Shown here piece by piece: positions 10,859-12,500 of a stretch of 12,500 nucleotides of DNA (position 1 is its first letter; every line of letters starts with the position of its first letter). Made by a program: the position numbers and the translations under genes. This DNA comes from Glandiceps talaboti (lineage: Eukaryota > Hemichordata > Enteropneusta > Spengelidae): contig NC_135562.1 of assembly GCF_964340395.1 (NCBI RefSeq), forward strand, positions 17,111,485 to 17,123,984, in the 5' to 3' direction. A model generated the notes under the pieces. The model made no database searches. It was not told the DNA's origin and was given only the letters and a program-made list of their open reading frames with translations.

Positions 10859-10950
10859 AGATGATGATGATGATGGTGATGGTTGTGGTGGTCCTGGTGG
10901 TGGTGGTAGATATGTTGTTGTTGTTGTTGTTGTTGTAGTTGTTGTTGTTG

Positions 10951-10982
<32 letters not shown>

Positions 10983-11215
10983 GATGATGATGATGACGAC
11001 GACGATGCTGGTGGGGATTATGAAGATGATGATGATGATGGTGGTAGTGGAGGTCTTGGTGGTGGTAGATATGTTGTCGTTATTGTTGGTGGTGGTGGTA
11101 GTGGTGGCGGCGGTGGTGATGGTGATGATGATGATGGTGGTGGTGATGATGATGATGAAGACGACGATGATAATGGTGGTGGTGATTATGAAGATAATGA
11201 TGAAGATGATGTATA
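10859..11215. repeat. Compound GAT/GGT/GTT tract with an internal duplication of about 160 bp
   Basis: Trinucleotide words of the form GRT and GTT fill the region: GAT at 10859-10876, GGT around 10882-10907, 18 GTT/GTA words at 10914-10967, GGT and then GAT/GAC to about 11010, and a second series to 11215. Landmarks recur: GGTAGATATGTTGT at 10905-10918 and 11064-11077 (offset 159), and GATTATGAAGAT at 11016-11027 and 11184-11195 (offset 168), so the tract was duplicated as a block and then diverged. A 198-codon ATG-to-stop frame (10779-11375, plus) reads the words as Asp, Gly and Val runs with GGRYVVV and GGDYED anchors in each half. A minus frame is also open, so coding is doubtful. Confidence 0.9.
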
Positions 11216-11623
11216 TGCGCCCATTTCTAGCGGTAGGGGTAAACAATCCTCTAAAACAAGCCAAGAAACTATTTACATCAACCTTAACACTCCCGGAAAA
11301 ATCTATCGAACATATACATACAGCCTGGGTTTACACACACTTATCCTTCTCCGTGTAAACTACGTTAAAAACTAAATCTTGGAAAGTTATTTCCATTTAC
11401 ACGACTTCCGCAATTATAGTTTCCTTGATAACATTGACCATGCGGAACCTATCAATAGTCACACAGAACAATCCCACAATACATGAATAAAAGTACACCA
11501 CACTATAAGTCTGTTTGTAATCACCCTTCCTAGGAATCTATGACCTACCTCTTAAGAATTGAGATCATCTTTTTACAGTAGATATTACTCAACAATGTGC
11601 CAAAATTCCAGCAGTACTTTTTT
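11216..11623. other. Non-coding stretch after the GRT tract
   Basis: GTTTACAC (11329-11336) and GTGTAAAC (11353-11360) are exact inverted copies separated by 16 bases, and TTTACACGAC follows near 11395. These contain the forkhead core GTAAAC/GTTTAC. The tail of the 198-codon frame covers the first part; it has no known domain. The rest is mixed A+T-rich sequence. Confidence 0.4.
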
Positions 11624-11637
11624 GTTGTCATGGTAAC
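11624..11637. promoter_or_regulatory. RFX X-box-like site
   Basis: GTTGTCATGGTAAC differs by one base from the palindromic X-box GTTGCCATGGTAAC recognised by RFX winged-helix factors. It sits inside a longer imperfect palindrome, with TTTTTGTT (11619-11626) and AACAAAAA (11635-11642) as outer arms. In animals such sites commonly lie close upstream of ciliary genes. No exon could be assigned on either side, so a regulatory role is inference. Confidence 0.4.
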
Positions 11638-11642
11638 AAAAA

Positions 11643-11883
11643 TGCCATGCTCTCATCTGGGATGTATGGCTTTGTTACATAACAATACTTACTTAGTGGG
11701 TAGTAATTGCTCTAAAGTAGAATCGAGTTTCGGCGTTTCCTGTACAATCTGAAAACATTCTTTCAGAAATGCATTTATAAAATCGGGAAAACAACTTTAA
11801 TAGTGCTTTTCTGTCATTACTGTAATGCTTCGTTACAATTCTCTTGCAACATTAACGTAGGGACCAAAACGTATCGCTAGATG
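11643..11883. other. Non-coding stretch before the T run
   Basis: No open frame, tandem repeat or RNA gene is seen. The only repeated words are short CTGTAATGC/CTGTCATT-like pieces near 11810-11830. Confidence 0.4.
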
Positions 11884-11903
11884 TTTTTTTTTTTTTTTTT
11901 TTT
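11884..11903. repeat. T20 homopolymer run
   Basis: Twenty consecutive T residues are followed by ACAG at 11904-11907, giving a strong-looking plus-strand 3' splice acceptor. The next bases hit a stop within a few codons in the frame checked, and no downstream donor-bounded exon is evident. A poly(A) tail of a minus-strand retroposon is the other reading, but I could not see target-site duplications. Confidence 0.9.
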
Positions 11904-11911
11904 ACAGAAAA

Positions 11912-11931
11912 CACTTAATATGAATTAAGTG
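11912..11931. promoter_or_regulatory. Perfect dyad with two NK2-type homeodomain sites
   Basis: CACTTAATATGAATTAAGTG has exact 8-base arms (11912-11919 and 11924-11931) around a 4-base centre. Each arm contains CACTTAA, which fits the NK2-class homeodomain consensus (CACTTNA / TNAAGTG). It lies five bases after the T20-ACAG sequence. A binding role is inferred from the motif only. Confidence 0.35.
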
Positions 11932-12500
11932 AATATAACTCGGTGTGTTATAAAGTGGGTACTAACCTAATTTGCATAATATGAATATCACATGCACAGC
12001 AAGAAAGATAAAAATGATAACTGGAAAACATATTTCGGACTCGTTTGAGGGAATGAAAGTTGTTTTTAGAGGACACGTATACATTAATTCGTTTTGTCTG
12101 CCATTTAGTGTTTTAAGAGTTTTTTTTATCAGTACTACAATGCCGGTCACGCGGATAAGCAGTGCACTTCCGTAGAAAGAAAATCTTCAAAAATAGCCAC
12201 TATTAAACTGATAGCAAACTCAACTTTGGTATTTGTTTATCCTGTAAACGCACCTCATAACTCATATTTTTTTTTTGCAGTTTGGCATCTTACCTTTGTC
12301 ATAAACGTGGACATCATTAGATAAAACATCAATGACTTCTCAACAAATGTCAATGTCCAAGCTAACAGATGCACATGATCTTTTACAGCTAAAATGATGT
12401 TGGCTTGGTGTTTCACCCATGGAACATTACGTTTTTGATACAAAGGTAGACATATTTCATCTCTAGACTAACAATAACAGAGACACAATAAACACAGCAG
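11932..12500. other. Right-edge stretch with weak exon-like signals
   Basis: An exact octamer ATTTGCAT is at 11970-11977. Overlapping frames at 11972-12175 (plus) and 11962-12150 (minus) mask each other. The minus one ends in a run of about 20 hydrophobic residues preceded by an Asn-Glu-Ser glycosylation-type site, but it lies in T-rich DNA and has no ATG start. At 12270-12280 a T-rich tract plus GCAG looks like a plus-strand acceptor. On the minus strand GACAAAG/GTAAGA at 12300-12288 looks like a donor. No gene model joins these signals. Confidence 0.3.

Noticed and set aside
11884-11903. Poly(A) tail of a minus-strand retroposon
   Set aside because: No target-site duplication and no internal promoter could be seen to the right of the T run.
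11962-12150. Single-pass membrane exon on the minus strand
   Set aside because: The hydrophobic run comes from T-rich DNA, there is no ATG start, and the frame does not join in phase with the nearby minus-strand donor at 12294.

Overview
The window reads as nuclear DNA of a multicellular animal. It is A+T-rich (about 60-65% by eye), dense in long di-, tri- and tetranucleotide microsatellites, and has no long open frame outside simple repeats. No operons, ribosome-binding sites or compact coding are visible. The microsatellite mix (GA, TCTG, CCA/CAT, AT), the CpG-containing CRE-type repeats and several degenerate minisatellites fit a marine invertebrate such as a mollusc, another lophotrochozoan or an invertebrate deuterostome. 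That assignment is inference. I see no protein-coding gene, rRNA or tRNA that I can support, so this is most likely intergenic or deep intronic sequence.

Layout: 1-670 has two regulatory-looking pieces, a palindromic E2F-type site (140-155) and a TATA box with a nuclear-receptor-type repeat just upstream (336-358), and could be a promoter facing right. 778-1112 is a compound GCC/CCA/CAT tract. About 1538-1915 holds two opposed fragments of a probable dispersed repeat. 2290-2506 and 4391-4581 are long GA tracts; between them lie a CRE plus E-box composite (2731-2748) and a second copy of the E2F-type 16-mer (3297-3312). 4889-5040 is a TCTG tract decaying into CTAC/CTAT words.

5775-5990 is a degenerate tandem array of about 68 bp units carrying up to six CRE-like sites, two of them in an inverted arrangement in each full unit. 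6398-6419 is an NRF1-like site beside an ATF/CRE site. 6803-6843 is a perfect 17-bp hairpin. 7071-7151 is an AT tract. 7592-7919 is a minisatellite of about 39 bp units. 8278-8440 is a compound CT/TCTG tract. 9227-9424 is a diverged tandem duplication of about 99 bp. 10859-11215 is a GGT/GAT/GTT tract containing an internal duplication of about 160 bp and an open frame. 11624-11637 is an RFX X-box-like palindrome, and 11912-11931 a perfect NK2-type dyad beside a T20 run.

No set of genes working together can be described. The most notable signals are the CRE array, the duplicated E2F-type 16-mer, the 39-bp minisatellite and the perfect hairpin. No new biological system is evident from sequence alone.
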